In this document: one piece after another, positions 11,886 to 25,140 of the stretch
How positions within the stretch are numbered: position 1 is the first letter of the stretch
Layout of the letters: every line of letters starts with the position of its first letter
From: Gordius sp. MW1
Taxonomy: Eukaryota; Nematomorpha; Gordioida; Gordea; Gordiidae
NCBI GenBank assembly: GCA_964036665.1
Contig: OZ038527.1
Location: 4,526,001 to 4,590,000 of the forward strand
Direction of reading: 5' to 3'
DNA: 64,000 nt
Notes under the pieces: generated by a model
Database searches by the model: none
What the model was told of the DNA's origin: nothing
What the model saw: the letters and a program-made list of their open reading frames with translations, nothing else
Made by a program: the position numbers and the translations under genes

Positions 11886-12106
11886 TATACCCTTCAAGAT
11901 AACCTCCTCCGACCCGAGTGTTAATTCTCTATTAGCACGATCATCGGATGTGAGCTTTTTGACCGAATTAAGTTTCCACTTGTCCCTTGTTCGGGTGTAC
12001 GTACCGACTTGTATTGTTGAACGTTTCCAGGCCCGTTTTTTGGTTCGGTCTTCCAATTGGTCTCCTCGATTTGATTTCATCGTTGACCGTAAAATTGAAG
12101 GGGGCG

Positions 12107-12162
12107 GCATACGCGTGTTGACATTAATACCCGTCTAACATATGTAGTGCAACCACAATACA
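12107..12162. repeat. 55-bp direct repeat, copy 2
   Basis: Near-identical to 11831-11885. The arrangement fits either a local duplication or long flanking repeats of an inserted segment. Confidence 0.85.
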
Positions 12163-14448
12163 TAAAAACCCATTTTTCACCTAATCAATTTCATTTTAAG
12201 GATTTATTAAAGCAAGATTCTAATTGCATCTCATATTTATTTAATTCAACTTGTAGTTAAGGAAGGGAAATTAAATAAACTATATATTATTTAAAAGTTT
12301 GAGTTTTTTCTATCAGTGAAATGTCGCTAACTTTATCATGTAATCAAATGTTTTACGTTTTATAACTTTAACTATATTATGTGTTGTGTAGTATTGCTAA
12401 AGTTCATACACACAAATTCAAGTTAATTTATCATAAACAGAGAAAGGAGCAAATGAGTTATTTGGATTATATTCATTCATCATTTTAAAACATCAATTTA
12501 ATTTTTGTACACTAAATTTGTGATATCCATTAGTTTATTGAAGCTGATACATTAATTTGTCTAGTTTTTTGGGGATTGGTAGTATTCTAGTTTTTTGAGT
12601 TGGATTAGGGTTAAAAAAAAAGTGATTTTGTAAGCCTCTATCCCGATGTTGTACATAACCATGTAGCATTTTGAGATAAAAACCCGTTACTGTTAATACT
12701 TTATATATAAGTATTCAATAGTTTGTTATTAAATTGGTTATTATTTTTCAACCCTTCACACTGGACAATTAAAAACTAACCTCGATTTTATAATAGAAAT
12801 AGTTTTAACTCTTTATCTCTTTTTTCGCGATAAGCAATCAATATCCAATAGCTACAGAAATGTGATCGCTCCATAAAAAATTTATATACCAGCCAGCATT
12901 CAATGGTTTTAATGTTCTTATATATTTGTCATAAACCGTTTTAATAATTTTTTTGTTGGCATATCTGTCTTGAATAATAATAAAGACTACTTAGTTGCGT
13001 TATAGGAAAAAATAATCTGTAATCGGAAATAATTAGTATTTTTGAATCAGTTATTTATAAATGTTAATAAAAGATTTAAAACATTTAATTTGTAATATGT
13101 TCATTTGATAACAAGTTAATTTAAACGGAGTTTATTAATCAAAAATATATTCATAACGTTGGAGCTATTCATTCATATATTCTACTAATTTTGACAAAAA
13201 ATTAGATAAAGATTAGGCTTTAGCGCTCTATAAATAATGCAGTATAACCGTCAAAAATATTACACTATATTCAAATATTCTCTATTACTGAGAGATGTTA
13301 TCTTTTAATAGAACTCTTGACTTGATACAAATCTTTGAGCTGATAAAATATGTACATTTTTATACTATACATTAATTAATAAAAAGTACCTATATCTATC
13401 TAATAACACTCAAAAACATGGGAAAAATTAATTAATAATTAAATATTGAAGCTCTCAAGCGTAAAGTTGTTTAAGTAAAGAAAAAAGTAACACGATTTAA
13501 TAGCTTACGCTCCAACTTGTTAAAAAAATATTATTTATCCCATTCGAATCGTTTTTTATACGACAGAAAATCGGCATAACCATCTGTAAATATAATTCAT
13601 TAGCCATAATTGAATGTTTTCCCAATATTTACGATTCTTAATTTTTTAATTTATTAATCTCACCTTCACAAAATATGTAACTCTCATAATAAAAATAATA
13701 AATATTTAAACTACAAGTATATGATAATATTTGTTCATTCTATATTCCAAATTCTTGCACTTTTTATCGCACTTTTTCCCCAAACAACACCGTATTAAAA
13801 TTAATCTTAGCATTAGGATCTGTCTGTGTATGTGATTGTATATTTTATCAAATCAAAGGATTAAGCAGCATCGATAACGAATATAAAGAAAGGGAAATTA
13901 CGTTGTATTTGTTTATTTTCGAAATATATAATACAACGCTCAATATACATAGTAGCTAAGCTATAGCCTTAGATATAAATGAATCAAATTGAATTTTTTT
14001 ATCCTCATACCAATTTCCTATTAATCTTTGATAATCTTATATGGTCACAGAATAATAAATAAATATTGGTATAAGTTGGATTACCGTAACAAATTGCTTA
14101 ACCGATGGGTCTTAGATGTTTATAAATTGATAAGAGAACTTGTACAATTTTACGTGAAAACCATTTTGAAAATAATGGCAAATTGGCATATAAGGGAAAT
14201 GAGTCGCGAATTCAAGTTATTTTATACTAAAAATCTATGGCATCGTTTTTCAATTAAAAAAAATAACAAACATATACAATTAACTTTTTATGTACTGAAA
14301 CTTCTATGGCCGATATATAAAATAAATCGCGGCCAAAATGTTAAAGGCTAATATTTAGACTGAGCTTGTATTGTAAGTTCAAGTTGGCTTTGGACATATA
14401 AGAATGCAAAATTAATATAGGCAAAACAAAAGACTAAGATAGTCGATA

Positions 14449-14782
14449 CAGTCGAAACTTCTTAATCGAAAATCGGATTATCGCGAAAATATTTTAATCG
14501 CGAAGTTAACCGCCATTTTGTTTTTTTTTTAAACGATAATATTAACAAAAACATCGTTTATTGACAAATGGCTTAATAGTACAATATAGGATATTCACAA
14601 ACATTTTCGAGTTCTTAAATCAACCAGATAATTATATAAAATATCGTTTTATTGCGAAGCGTCAGAAATGAATATTTAATATTATGTACATACACTTTTA
14701 TTTCCATCGTTTAATCGCGAAATATCTGTTAATCGCGAATTTTTTTCAAGCCCAAGGCTTTGCAATTAAAAGGTTTTGACTG
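14449..14782. mobile_element. pogo/Tigger-like MITE
   Basis: The ends are CAGTCGAAACTTCTTAA and TTAAAAGGTTTTGACTG, an imperfect inverted repeat of the CAGT-type seen in pogo/Tigger elements. TA flanks both sides (14447-14448 and 14783-14784), the expected target duplication. TTAATCGCGAA-like units recur near both ends. It is 334 bp long and has no transposase. Confidence 0.75.
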
Positions 14783-14986
14783 TAGCTACGTTGGAAAGAA
14801 AATTGAGAGTATAAATTTAGCAGGAACAGGAAAAAGGGGAAAACCCAAATTACGTAGAATCATAAAATAGGGCACGATGTGAAAATGCACAAGATAAAAA
14901 GACCTATGTATAATATAGAGCTAAATGTAAATTAATGTTGAAAGGACTGACGACCAGCGTAGGTGATAAACAGTCATAGAAAGAAA

Positions 14987-15432
14987 GATTCAGTTGCAAT
15001 TGACCAAAAAGCAAATAACAAATAAATGTCTACGAAAATGCATTTGTCGATTAAAATGTGTGCATTGCATCTAATCCTAACCCAAACCCTAACCTAAAAC
15101 CCCGACCTAAAACACTCACCCTAACGTTTTCCTCTCTGTAAACCCTACAGTTGTTAAATTGCTAACTTGCTTCAACTCCAGTTACCATCTGCTCGAGTTT
15201 CTGCTTGGCCCTCGAGCATATATGCTACCGTTCTGCCTAATGCACCGAACAGCGAGCACATATTGTGCTAACGCGCACATTAAGCAACTCAGTGTGCGTG
15301 CTCGCGTCTGGAGTTTAAAGCAATTTAGCAATTTAACAACTTTAGTAAACCCCTCTCAAGGAGCATTTTCGTTAAATATTCATAGACATTCATAGATATT
15401 TGGTCAATTAAACTTTGGTCGAATGCACCGAT
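14987..15432 (+). repeat. Dispersed repeat with telomere-like core, interrupted by a MITE
   Basis: From GATTCAGTTGCAATTGAC to GGTCGAATGCACCGATAC this matches 52911-53120. The core holds degenerate CCTAACCCTAA and CCTAAAAC units. Unlike the second copy, this one is split by a 199-bp MITE (15146-15344). The family has no visible coding capacity. Confidence 0.85.
15146..15344. mobile_element. 199-bp hAT-like MITE with an empty-site partner
   Basis: The 20-bp terminal inverted repeats are TACAGTTGTTAAATTGCTAA and, read from the other end, TAAAGTTGTTAAATTGCTAA. They are flanked by perfect 8-bp duplications GTAAACCC (15138-15145, 15345-15352). The related repeat at 52911-53120 reads CTGTAAACCCCTCTC across this point and carries a single GTAAACCC, so it shows the state before insertion. 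The 8-bp duplication points to the hAT superfamily. Positions 1-46 are the end of another copy. Confidence 0.9.
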
Positions 15433-18400
15433 ACGAGAAAGAAGTATTCACAACTTTAATTTTTTTGCTTTACAAGGTTTAAAAAGGGATGGGGGGTTGG
15501 ACTATTTTAACGGGTGTCTTTTCCTAGCAATTATTTAAACAATCAAAGAATCAATTTTGGTTGCAAATTAGAAGTAACTTTACATCCCTATTTATAAGGA
15601 AAAGGGAAATTTTAAGAGATATACTCCTCAGACCAATCACGAGAAATTTTACCCGATTTGCTAGGTTATTAAATAAAACATTGTAATCGAATCATGAACA
15701 CGCGTTGTAATTTAAAGATTTTATGAAATAAAAGATAAAACGTGACTGTATTGAAATTGTTAATTGTTCTGCAGCCCTCTTAAATATTCTACAAATTTTT
15801 TACTCAAACAAAAAATTTGTATTTTTTTTAGCAAAGTACAATTTTAAATCCCTGGCCGACAGCTGGGCACTTTTAATAGATGACACATGATGCGACGCTT
15901 TTGAATTATAATTTTTTATTTTGTTTTATACCCGCTCCGCTCTTATAATTTCCAATTTTAACACTTCGTTTTTATAATGTTCTTACGTCAAATAAACAAA
16001 AAAAAATTTAAATAGCCTTGAATACTAAAATATCTGGGATTATTAAATTTAAAAAAAGGCGGTATCATAAATGTGTGGTGTTTCTTAAAAACGTTTCTTG
16101 AAACTAAAAGTAGATAAGTTAACATACTATTAAGTAATAAGCGCTGACGGATATTAATATTCAAAGCTAAATTTTGAATAATATTAAAATAGTTTTCAGG
16201 CGAATCAATAAAACCGCTTATAAGATAGATTATCGTTGACGTCGCAAACTAAAATTTTATGCCCGTTCTTTCTTCTAACTTCGAACTAAATTAAATTTGC
16301 ATAAAAAGCATTAAAAAATTTATGACTACTAAGTTACTTGAATTTTTGGTCATAAATGATTACCAACAAAAACCAATAATGGCTTTCAGTAGGGCATTTT
16401 TAATTTAAAATTAACGTTCGGAATAACAAAATTTGGATTCTTTAATTTCAAATTCCTTAATAGTTATATTATAACTATGCTGTCCAATATGGAATGATAA
16501 GTTAATTTGTTTTATTAAAATGTTCCTAACTACTTATGCAAAATATATGAAGCAAACAATTTACTGCATAATTTAATAAACTTCGAATTAATAGTCAATT
16601 ATGATTGTGTCATGCAATAATCTTTCAACAATGAGTCTGGTAGAACATTTTTCATACTCAGTTAAAACAAGGAAAATCTGAAATCTATTAATTTTCAATT
16701 TCCATAATAGTTCATTTTATTAAATTATAATATAGCCCGTTCGTTGTTGGTTTGTTTGTAGTTTGATAAGTTAATTTTAATAACATTTTTTTATAAATGA
16801 TATTGAAAATCTACGAAACAACGGTTCATTGCAAATAATCTGATTAATTTTAAGATTAATGGGCAATTTCGTGTTATAAATTAATTTATCTTTAAAAAAT
16901 TGTTATTCTTACTAACCAGGCTCGTTGCCAAGGAGGCAGAAAGCGGGAATTTTCTACCCCCTTTACCAAAATATGAAATTTTTTTTGATTAATAATTTGA
17001 TTAAATGAGTTAAAATATTACAGTTTAGTTGATAAAAAGTTTTGAGTCACTTATAAAAGCCTGGAATAGATTAAATGGTTTGGCGCTTTTAACGATTCAT
17101 CGGGAGTTAGCCTCAACTCCTGATTAAATTCTTGATGTCTTATCTTTTGGCAAAATAAAATTAAAAATTGTTTTATAGCGACTATTTTTATACACTGCTT
17201 TTGTATTTATATTATTGAAATAAAAATGTTTTTAAAAAAATTGGAAATTTTCTACCCCCCTAAGAAAATCCTGGCTACGCGCCTGTGAAGGAGGTAAATG
17301 GGTTTAGAAGTAAATTAATTTGCACGAAACACTCAAATAAGAAGATTTTTCTTTTGTCCCCCAACAAATATTTTTTCTCAACTTTGTAGTCCTTAATTTT
17401 AATCCATTTGATAACATTTTCCTTGATTAAGAAGACTAACAAAGCCCGGGTGAGAGTTTTGATTAAAAACATTAATATTTAATAAATCTTAGTCTTCTCC
17501 CTTTTGAAAAAGGCAAAATTTAATTTGGAGAAAATGGTTTTTGATTGATTATGGACCGCATAGACTTACATTGAGTCTATGGCAAAGATGGCAAAATAAA
17601 TTGCATCCAATCCTCTTTGTGCTCCCCTGCTAGTATATATAAACATGTATTATAAATGAGAAACGGAAAAAGCACATCACATATCTATAGAGAAAACACA
17701 CCTAAAAGTCTCTTGACCATTACCCCCACCCCAAGTCTTTTTCGGACATTTGACATATTGCTAGATATATACAAAAAAAAACAAAAAGGGGGGCCCTTAT
17801 CTTGGTAAAAACATTGAGAAAAAAGATCCGATGGTCTCCTAGTCCTATGTGTAGGGTAGGGGGATATGTTAGCTAGTACGGGGCTGAATTGATTAATATT
17901 TTTGTAATATATTGAATTTTTGATACGTCTTTTGCGTCAATCTCTCCATTTGCCTAGCTCCAAAATCCCTTTAAAACATTATAAATATAGCATCTACTAA
18001 CATTTATAAGCCTTTTCCCTAACCCCCCTTCTCATGTACGTTGATCAATCTTGTCAAATAATTTATTAGTCTTTTGACTACTACTATACTACTGTTAAGG
18101 CATAATAGTAAGAAAATAGGAAAAAAGATTTTAACTAAAAGATCACAATGGAAATCGTTAAATCCAACACGATTTCCATACACGGATCAATGCCATCCGT
18201 TTAGATATAGCGCGTTTTTATATTTTTTTATTCGTGTATATCATAATTATAATTATTTGTTTCTGAATAAAACTTTTAGACATATTTATAAATTGTTTTT
18301 TACACTAGGGCTTTGGGACTAAATAATTTTAATCGAGTAGTTGATTACAAAAGCATTGGCTTAAATATAAATTTTAGTTTTAATCATTTTTAATGGTTTT

Positions 18401-18736
18401 TGTTCAAAATTTTTTTAATTATTTTAATAATTATAAATTTAAGTTAAATCCATAAATTGTCATGCCCTCGATTTAAGTTTACCAGCAATTTTGAAGAAAA
18501 CGGGGAAATCAATATAAATTTAGATTGCTAATTAAAATTTCATTTCGTGACTAAATTTACTGTAATACGCATAGCATTTATTTGATGTAGATTGTTAAAT
18601 AGTAAGAATTCCCCATAGACCATTGACACTACATAAATTTATTTACAAGTAAAATGTAATTCCAATTTCGGTTTTTAAAAAATTATGGTTTACATTGCCT
18701 GTGTTTTCTATGCTGATCAGCATATATTAACGTAGG
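15433..18736. other. AT-rich gene-free DNA
   Basis: No exon recognised. Two GAAATTTTCTACCCCC-type blocks (16952-16967 and about 17245-17258) and CCAGGCTCGTTGCC / CCTGGCTACGCGCC bracket 16917-17284 and hint at an old element, but I could not match its ends. Short ORFs in this stretch look random. Confidence 0.55.
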
Positions 18737-18900
18737 GATAGGCGTAGCCAAGGGGGCAGGGAAGGGCGGCTGCCCCCCTCTAAATCCAGAAAATTGTTGA
18801 AATTTATTAAAATTATGGCTAAAATTTCAAAAAATGATCATTTTGCTCCTCCCTAAATGATTATTGCTCCACTCTAATTCCAATGTTAGCTATGCCTATG
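18737..18900. mobile_element. hAT-type MITE, GGCGTAGCC family
   Basis: Copy of the family defined at 27015-27179: a G-rich left part (GGCGTAGCCAAGGGGGCAGG), then GCGGCTGCCCCCCTCTAAAT, then ATTAAAATTATGGCTAAAAT, and a C-rich right end with a degraded GCTATGCCTATG. The terminal repeats have diverged, so this is an older copy. Confidence 0.8.
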
Positions 18901-20383
18901 AAATTTTAAAATATCTTTAACTCTCAACTCCATATTCACGTTTAATTCTAAAATACAAAATTGAATGTGCTACTTGGGCATCAAGCTCTTTATTTTTATC
19001 AAATTAACTACGTTTCAACTATTGTTTTGCACATTATGGTTCGAAGTGTTTATAAAATAAAAACATCTAATAACTTCTTTGAACAATTTAAAAAAAGAGT
19101 CTATATTATAGGGGGAAAACTTGGATTAACCCTTTGTTAAGCAACAGGTTAGTTAGATGTTTTCTTGATTAAATTTAATTATATTCGATAAGATTAAAAT
19201 AAAGATCCCACAGCTCTCTGAACATCAGGGGCATTAGGCTAATTAATTTGTTGTACGATAGCAAGAGAAAATTTGCATGAATGTTCTAAGGTGGTCGGTC
19301 GACTTAACGCAAATGAGACAATATGTGATATATACTTTGCATAACATCCACCCACTCTTCAAATTTAAATAATATTAGGCTCTCGTTACACACGTATTCA
19401 AATTAATTAACGATGATCACGACGTTTGAATACTTAATTTATGAGCTACAATGAAATGACTTTAAATTACCGTTCCTAAATTCTGTGGTCAGTCGAACAT
19501 TTTATTACTTTAAAGAAAAGAAAACTAACAAATTGTATGGGATGACCAGACTTAAGAAACCAAAAATATTAAACGTGCTCAAAGAAAAATGCACAAAATT
19601 TGTGGTGAATTATTTATAAATGTATAGGCATATTTTGGGATAAAAAATGTAATCGTATTTTTTAATTTCGCCCGCAAATGTTGAACCCTTAAAATTTAAA
19701 TACCTGGTTAGTTTAAAATTTATATTAGTAAATATATTTTGTAGTTTGTAATGCATTTCTGAATAATGAGGCATCGTTATTTAATCATATGAGCCATTTG
19801 TCATACAGCTTTATAAGAACGAAAACAGATTGCTGAGGTTAAACTTGGTTGTGGATACCTTATAATAACAATATTAATATTAAAAATTCAGTTAAATAGA
19901 TGTGATAGTCATTATAATTGATTGAGAATAAACTTAACTTAATACTAATTTAAATGTGTAACCCTTTGATGCAGCTGACATTTTTTTATAAAAAAAATTT
20001 CATTTTCATACTCTTTAAGTCCAAACTGAGTGCAAATTTAAGTATCAGTCAATTGACCTAATATTAAAACACATCTATTTGCATGCTTGGAAGGAACAGT
20101 TATACAAACTTAAAAGGATTTATTAGAGAACATGGAAAAATTATTAATTTAAGATAAAAATAAAAATGAAACTTAGGCAATAAAGCACCTTTTTGAAAGT
20201 CATAAGTCATTTAATGTCTTATCTCATTACGCTCGTTTTATAATATTAATGTACTGTCCGTATCACATCAGGCAAATTCGAATTCAAATCATGTTAATGA
20301 ACGCAAAATTTATATTGTGGATCCTGCTCATTTATTAAAATAATACCTTTGAGTTTTTTAGGCAACTATATGAAGAATAAGCT

Positions 20384-20548
20384 CATGGGTCTAGGCAGGA
20401 TTGGAAATGGAGGGGAGCAATAATGATCTAAGATGGGGTAAATTGATAATTAATTTTAAACATAATTATAATAAATTTCAAAATATTTATGAGTTTATGG
20501 GGGGGGGGGGGGCAGCGGCCCCCTCTGCCTCCACCTGGCTATGCCCAA
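20384..20548. mobile_element. hAT-type MITE, GGCGTAGCC family, reverse orientation
   Basis: Starts CATGGGTCTAGGCAGGATTG and ends ACCTGGCTATGCCCA. The centre carries the family block in reverse complement and a run of 13 G at about 20500. Diverged copy. Confidence 0.75.
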
Positions 20549-20979
20549 ATAGGATGAAACAATTTGTCCCAAATAACCCTGATAATATTTTTAGTTTTAA
20601 ACCTATCGTTTGATTAAGATGAACGACATTATAAAATGCAAATTTTTAATAATAATACAGTTTTGCCTTTCATTTTTAAAACTTTTTAGAATTTTTGCGG
20701 GGTAAAATATAAGATGATTTGTCTAAGAAATTATGTAAGTTAGAGGTTTGTGAGTCTAAAAACATTTCTAACTCTAATATTAAGTAAACAACGGAATTTC
20801 GTCTTTGTTTGATTCGCACTCATATACAAGTATGAGCATTTTATAACGGTTTTGACTTTTACCCCTAACAGCATTTTTAAAATGCAATACACCTTTTAAG
20901 TTCCATTATAAGGGGACATATAATTTTTATTGACTTTGCTAAGCTTATTTATGACAACTATATGTAATATAGGTTAATA

Positions 20980-21106
20980 CATGGGCGTAGCAAGGGGGAG
21001 GCAGGGAGGGGTGGCAATTTAATATAAATATGGCTAAAATTAAAATTATCATTTTGCCCCTCCCTAAATTATTCCCCCTCTAAATCCAATCCTGGCTAAG
21101 CCCATG
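20980..21106. mobile_element. hAT-type MITE, GGCGTAGCC family, short copy
   Basis: CATGGGCGTAGC...GGCTAAGCCCATG ends. The centre is deleted (127 bp against about 165 in full copies). Flanks GGTTAATA and TGTTAATC are a possible degraded 8-bp duplication. Confidence 0.8.
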
Positions 21107-21394
21107 TGTTAATCTCAATTACTAGCGAAGATAAGAATAATAACTAAAATAATCCAACACGCTTCCTAACATAGTTGTGAAGTGGAGTTCACATCACAGA
21201 CTATCTACCTTTTCAGATAATTTGCCTTTATATGGAAGGTGCAACCACAGGCCCCCTATATCTCCAAAAATCGTCTATTTAAGGCTTTTATCTTCCTTAA
21301 AGTAGTCTTAGCCAACCATACCCATATTATGTCATTTGTTAAATTTAGATTAGACCTAATTAAATACAAGTTGTTATTTTTGGACATATGAAAT

Positions 21395-21552
21395 CATTGG
21401 CGTGGCCAGAATTGGGATTAGATGGGGACAATAATGGCTTGGGGGGGGGGGGCAAAATGATCATTTGCTTGAAATTTTAGCCATAATTTAATAAATTCTT
21501 TGATTTAGAGGGGGCAGCCGCTCCTCCCTGCCCCCCATTGGCTACGCCCACG
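21395..21552. mobile_element. hAT-type MITE, GGCGTAGCC family, 8-bp duplication
   Basis: The ends are CATTGGCGTGGCC and GGCTACGCCCACG, flanked by perfect duplicates TATGAAAT (21387-21394 and 21553-21560). Reverse orientation relative to 27015. It contains a run of G at about 21440. Confidence 0.9.
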
Positions 21553-22138
21553 TATGAAATTGAATATTTTGAAAGCATAAAAAACTCAGTAAAGTTTATG
21601 TGCTTCATAATTCAAAAGAGATTTAGGTTTCATTACAAAATTAGTCGGGGATTTTATTCCGCTCGAATGAAAATTTATTAATTTAGAGGCTAATGTATGG
21701 TTAAAGAGGGTATTTAATGTTAAAAGAGATAGATTAATCTTATATCAGCATAACAACGCAAACGGCGACACATTAATCTTATTTTATTTTAAGGAAATTT
21801 TGATAAATTAAAAAAAATATATAATTTTGCTATGATATGATGGATTAATTTAGCCAATACCTCTTAAATTAGATTGGGTTTTTTTGGATGACATAAAGGC
21901 ATTAATTAAATTAAAATTTCACTCTTAAAGTGACAGACAGTCGTATAGAAATTTAATTTAATTAAGGGATTTAGTGGAGTTTTCACTTTGGCTGATTTTC
22001 TTCCATCACGCGCACACCCCTCATAATATATATATATCAAGTGACAACACTTATAAAGGATTAAATGTGGTTTATCAAATTTCTCCTATATCACTTTGGA
22101 TAAATTTTTGCAAGTTTAGTTTATTAAATATTTCTAAT

Positions 22139-22290
22139 CATGGACGTAGCCAGGGGGAGGCAGGAGGGGCGGTTACTCCCCTCTAAATCCATGAATTCTT
22201 TAAGATTTCATACAATTACGGCTAAAATTTGAGAAAATTGTCCATTTCCCCCCCCCCCCCCCTCTAGTTACAATATTGGTTACGCCCATG
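22139..22290. mobile_element. hAT-type MITE, GGCGTAGCC family
   Basis: CATGGACGTAGCCAGG to GGTTACGCCCATG with the family core and a long C tract (about 22249-22262). No target duplicate is clear. Confidence 0.8.
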
Positions 22291-24690
22291 TTTTAATAAT
22301 TCCAATTTAATTATCATAGGCTGAAATTTTTTTACGAATCTTAATCGAGCACTATCTGAAAAAATGTGATAATTTAGAATTAGAATATCTTTCCAGCTAA
22401 TTATCAATTTGTAATTTTTTACTACGTTACTAAATTTTGGTTTTAATTAATTATAGGCCATATAACAAATTTAAACATTTCGACCTATTTTATTCTATTT
22501 ACGGCAGTCGCACGTGTATGTTTTTTTGCTATGGAGTGCCTTTGTGATTAATGATTAAAAACACATAATTTATGTAAATTTGTTAAAACACATGTATAAT
22601 AATCATTGCACTTTTTTATATACACTTAATATGGTGTAAATATGAGTTTTGTAATCATAATACTTTTAATTCTAGCCTGGCTAACCTAACTAACAACACA
22701 ACCATAAAAATTATTAGGTGTCGTATCGTATCTAATCTAGCAATCTTTTGAGTAGCGAGATTTATAAACTCCACTTATGATGCTGCTGCTTTAATAAAAT
22801 TTATAATTATGATTTTAATTTGTTGAGTTAGGAAAGAAATAAACCAGCAAGTCTATAAATTAAAAATCTACCCTGTAAATCGTGTAAGGCAAAATCTAAT
22901 CAATTAACTTTGTAATAAAATTAAAACTAGATTAGGTCTCGTTAATTTAAAATGACGTCAAATAATGGTAAGTTCTATTTTTTGGAGGATATTAAATGTA
23001 GCGGTTTCTAAGGATTTTATTGTGAATAAATTATATTGATGAGTTAAATTAGGTAGCACGTGTAAATATCACGTTTATCATTGCGTATTTGTATAAATCA
23101 CAATATACCACACTTCACGTGTGCTGCAAATTAAATTAAAGTTTTTTTTTACATTTCTTGTATTCTATCCCAAAATGCAGCATTTGCTTGGTCATTTTAT
23201 CAAAAACGAATTAAGCCTTGAATAAGAATGAGAATATGCAACATTGGATCGTTGTTTTCAATATCTAATCTGATAACATTTAGGATTACTAAAGAAAAAA
23301 GTTTTGTAGTATTAATTTGTTTTCCGAGCGGGGATCATAATATTTTCTTGTGATAGCTGAAATTACCCGTTTGAAGCCGAAATAAAAATAAAAAAGAGGA
23401 CCCAGGCTTTAAGAAAAATGCCCGTTTTGAAACCCGAAATTAAAATATAAAGAAGTTCCAGTTTAAAGTTTAGATTTCTGAACAATTCGGGGAGGGGTGA
23501 CCCATATAACTAAATAACCCTTGGAGATGGAACCATTTAATAATATGAAGTTTCAGGTAATAAGCAATAGAACATGTATAGAAAATATTGGGCATACTTT
23601 ATTATTAGGGCAATTATATTCTAAAATGTCAATACTACATAAGCTTGTAATTTATAATATCTATTTAGCAAAATTTGAAGTTATAGTAGCTTACAACTCT
23701 TCTATTAGTGTGCGATATCTCGACTCTCGAGACGCTGAAATTTTAATTTAATGAATATAAAACTGTTAAAATTGCTGGTTTAATTCAATGAATTTAACTT
23801 TATAAAAGGGATTTGTTTGGAAATCAATATTAGCTCCTTACCTGATCTAAAATTTCTTTGTTTTTGGCCTATTTTATTTGCCTAGATGATAATTTTTTAA
23901 GGATTCAACGTTTATAATTAAGCGTTGGTAAGGCTAGATATCTCTAACTTTTTTCTATAACATTAAGTTTCAAGCAAAAATTGCGTTTTTTTCATATATT
24001 ATTATCTTACCTTGAATCTTATATATTTAAAGGTACTTAATTTATGGGATTAAGATCTTTAATATTTTGTAACGCAATCTTATTTTAATTTCAAAACTGC
24101 GATATTTATATCGCTAAAATTAAACAGTCTAATGTCGTTTTTTGTATTTGAAACATACGATAATTTCACATTGGCGACTTTTGAGGTTGAAATAATAAAA
24201 AATTTATCGATGGTGATGTTATTTAAGAAAATTCTCACGGCTTTTTTTAAGCAGTTTATTAATTTGCTCTTTGATTACATTTTTTTTGTTTATTAGGGTA
24301 GGTCTATATATTGAATGAACTTTTGGGAGAATAAATTGTTTTCTTTTCAATTAATTTGAATTAAATTTTATTTTCATCATATGTCATTTTGATAATAACT
24401 AAAAAATTTCCTAATAATGAATCTTTTCATATCCTATGAACTTATTCACAAGTTTTGCGTCAGTTGATGTTAGGTGTGAATATGTCAATCAATCAATAAA
24501 TTTGTTAAACTAAGAAAATGCCTAGCTGATCAGCTTGAAAAAGTTTTAAAAGTGACAATTTCCCTAGAAATGCCAATAAAAAAGTTGTATATATACCGCG
24601 AATTAATTTATCGCATAAATATTTATTTGGCTATTTAGCTTGTGTAATTTATCACTGTGGTTGTAGTCAAGATTTCGATTTAGGGAGATA

Positions 24691-24829
24691 CATGGGCGTA
24701 GCCAGCATTGGGATTAGAGGGGGGGGAGCAATAATGATTTAGGAAGGGGCAAAATAATCATTTTTTGAAATTTTAGTCAAAATTTTAATAAATTTCAACA
24801 AATTTTTGTATTTAGAGCAGGTGCCAAAG
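24691..24829. mobile_element. hAT-type MITE, GGCGTAGCC family, truncated
   Basis: The left end CATGGGCGTAGCCAGCATTG and family centre are present in reverse orientation. The other terminus is missing after TTTAGAGCAGGTGCC. Confidence 0.7.
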
Positions 24830-24992
24830 ATTGATTTTCAAATAAAGTAACCGTAATTTCCTCGTTTAGTATAATGTTTTTTTAGTTTTTACTAAGTGAC
24901 TATGGCTGCGCTTTTAAAAGTAGTAATAAGATTCCTTCTTCCAAAATAAAACAATTGAAAATTAACTTTACGGTCGGGTTTTCCAGACTAAT

Positions 24993-25140
24993 AATAGCCA
25001 GGTTTTGGATTAGGGGGGAGGGTGAAAAGTTTAAACAATTGAGGGGGTGGTGGCAAAACATAAATTCTTTTTAATTTAAAGATTTTTGCATTTTTTTGTC
25101 ATTTAGGACCCTGCCCCCCCCCCTCCTGGCTACGCCCTTG
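24993..25140. mobile_element. MITE of a second GGCGTAGCC-related subfamily
   Basis: ATAGCCAGGTTTTGGATTAG to CTCCTGGCTACGCCCTTG. The centre (GGCAAAACATAAATTCTTTT, TTTTTTGTCATTTAGG) differs from the main family and is shared with 30819-30970, so the two form a subfamily. Confidence 0.65.

Larger units (their letters stand above)
9974..14448. other. AT-rich gene-free DNA with local duplications
   Basis: No exon or known protein is recognisable. It holds a GA-rich run at 10789-10803, the repeat pair at 10862/11079 and the repeat pair at 11831/12107, all listed separately. Open frames here (for example 14028-14351) have the Lys/Ile/Tyr-rich composition of chance ORFs in AT-rich DNA. Confidence 0.6.

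Noticed and set aside
14028-14351. 107-residue open frame
   Set aside because: Composition typical of random AT-rich translation and no recognisable family.
15060-15125. CCCTAACCTAAA-like units as an interstitial telomere
   Set aside because: The units are degenerate and belong to a dispersed repeat also found at 52911-53120, not to a telomere array.
16917-17284. Possible element between CCAGGCTCGTTGCC and CCTGGCTACGCGCC
   Set aside because: Ends not clearly inverted and internal blocks are direct repeats; no target duplicate.
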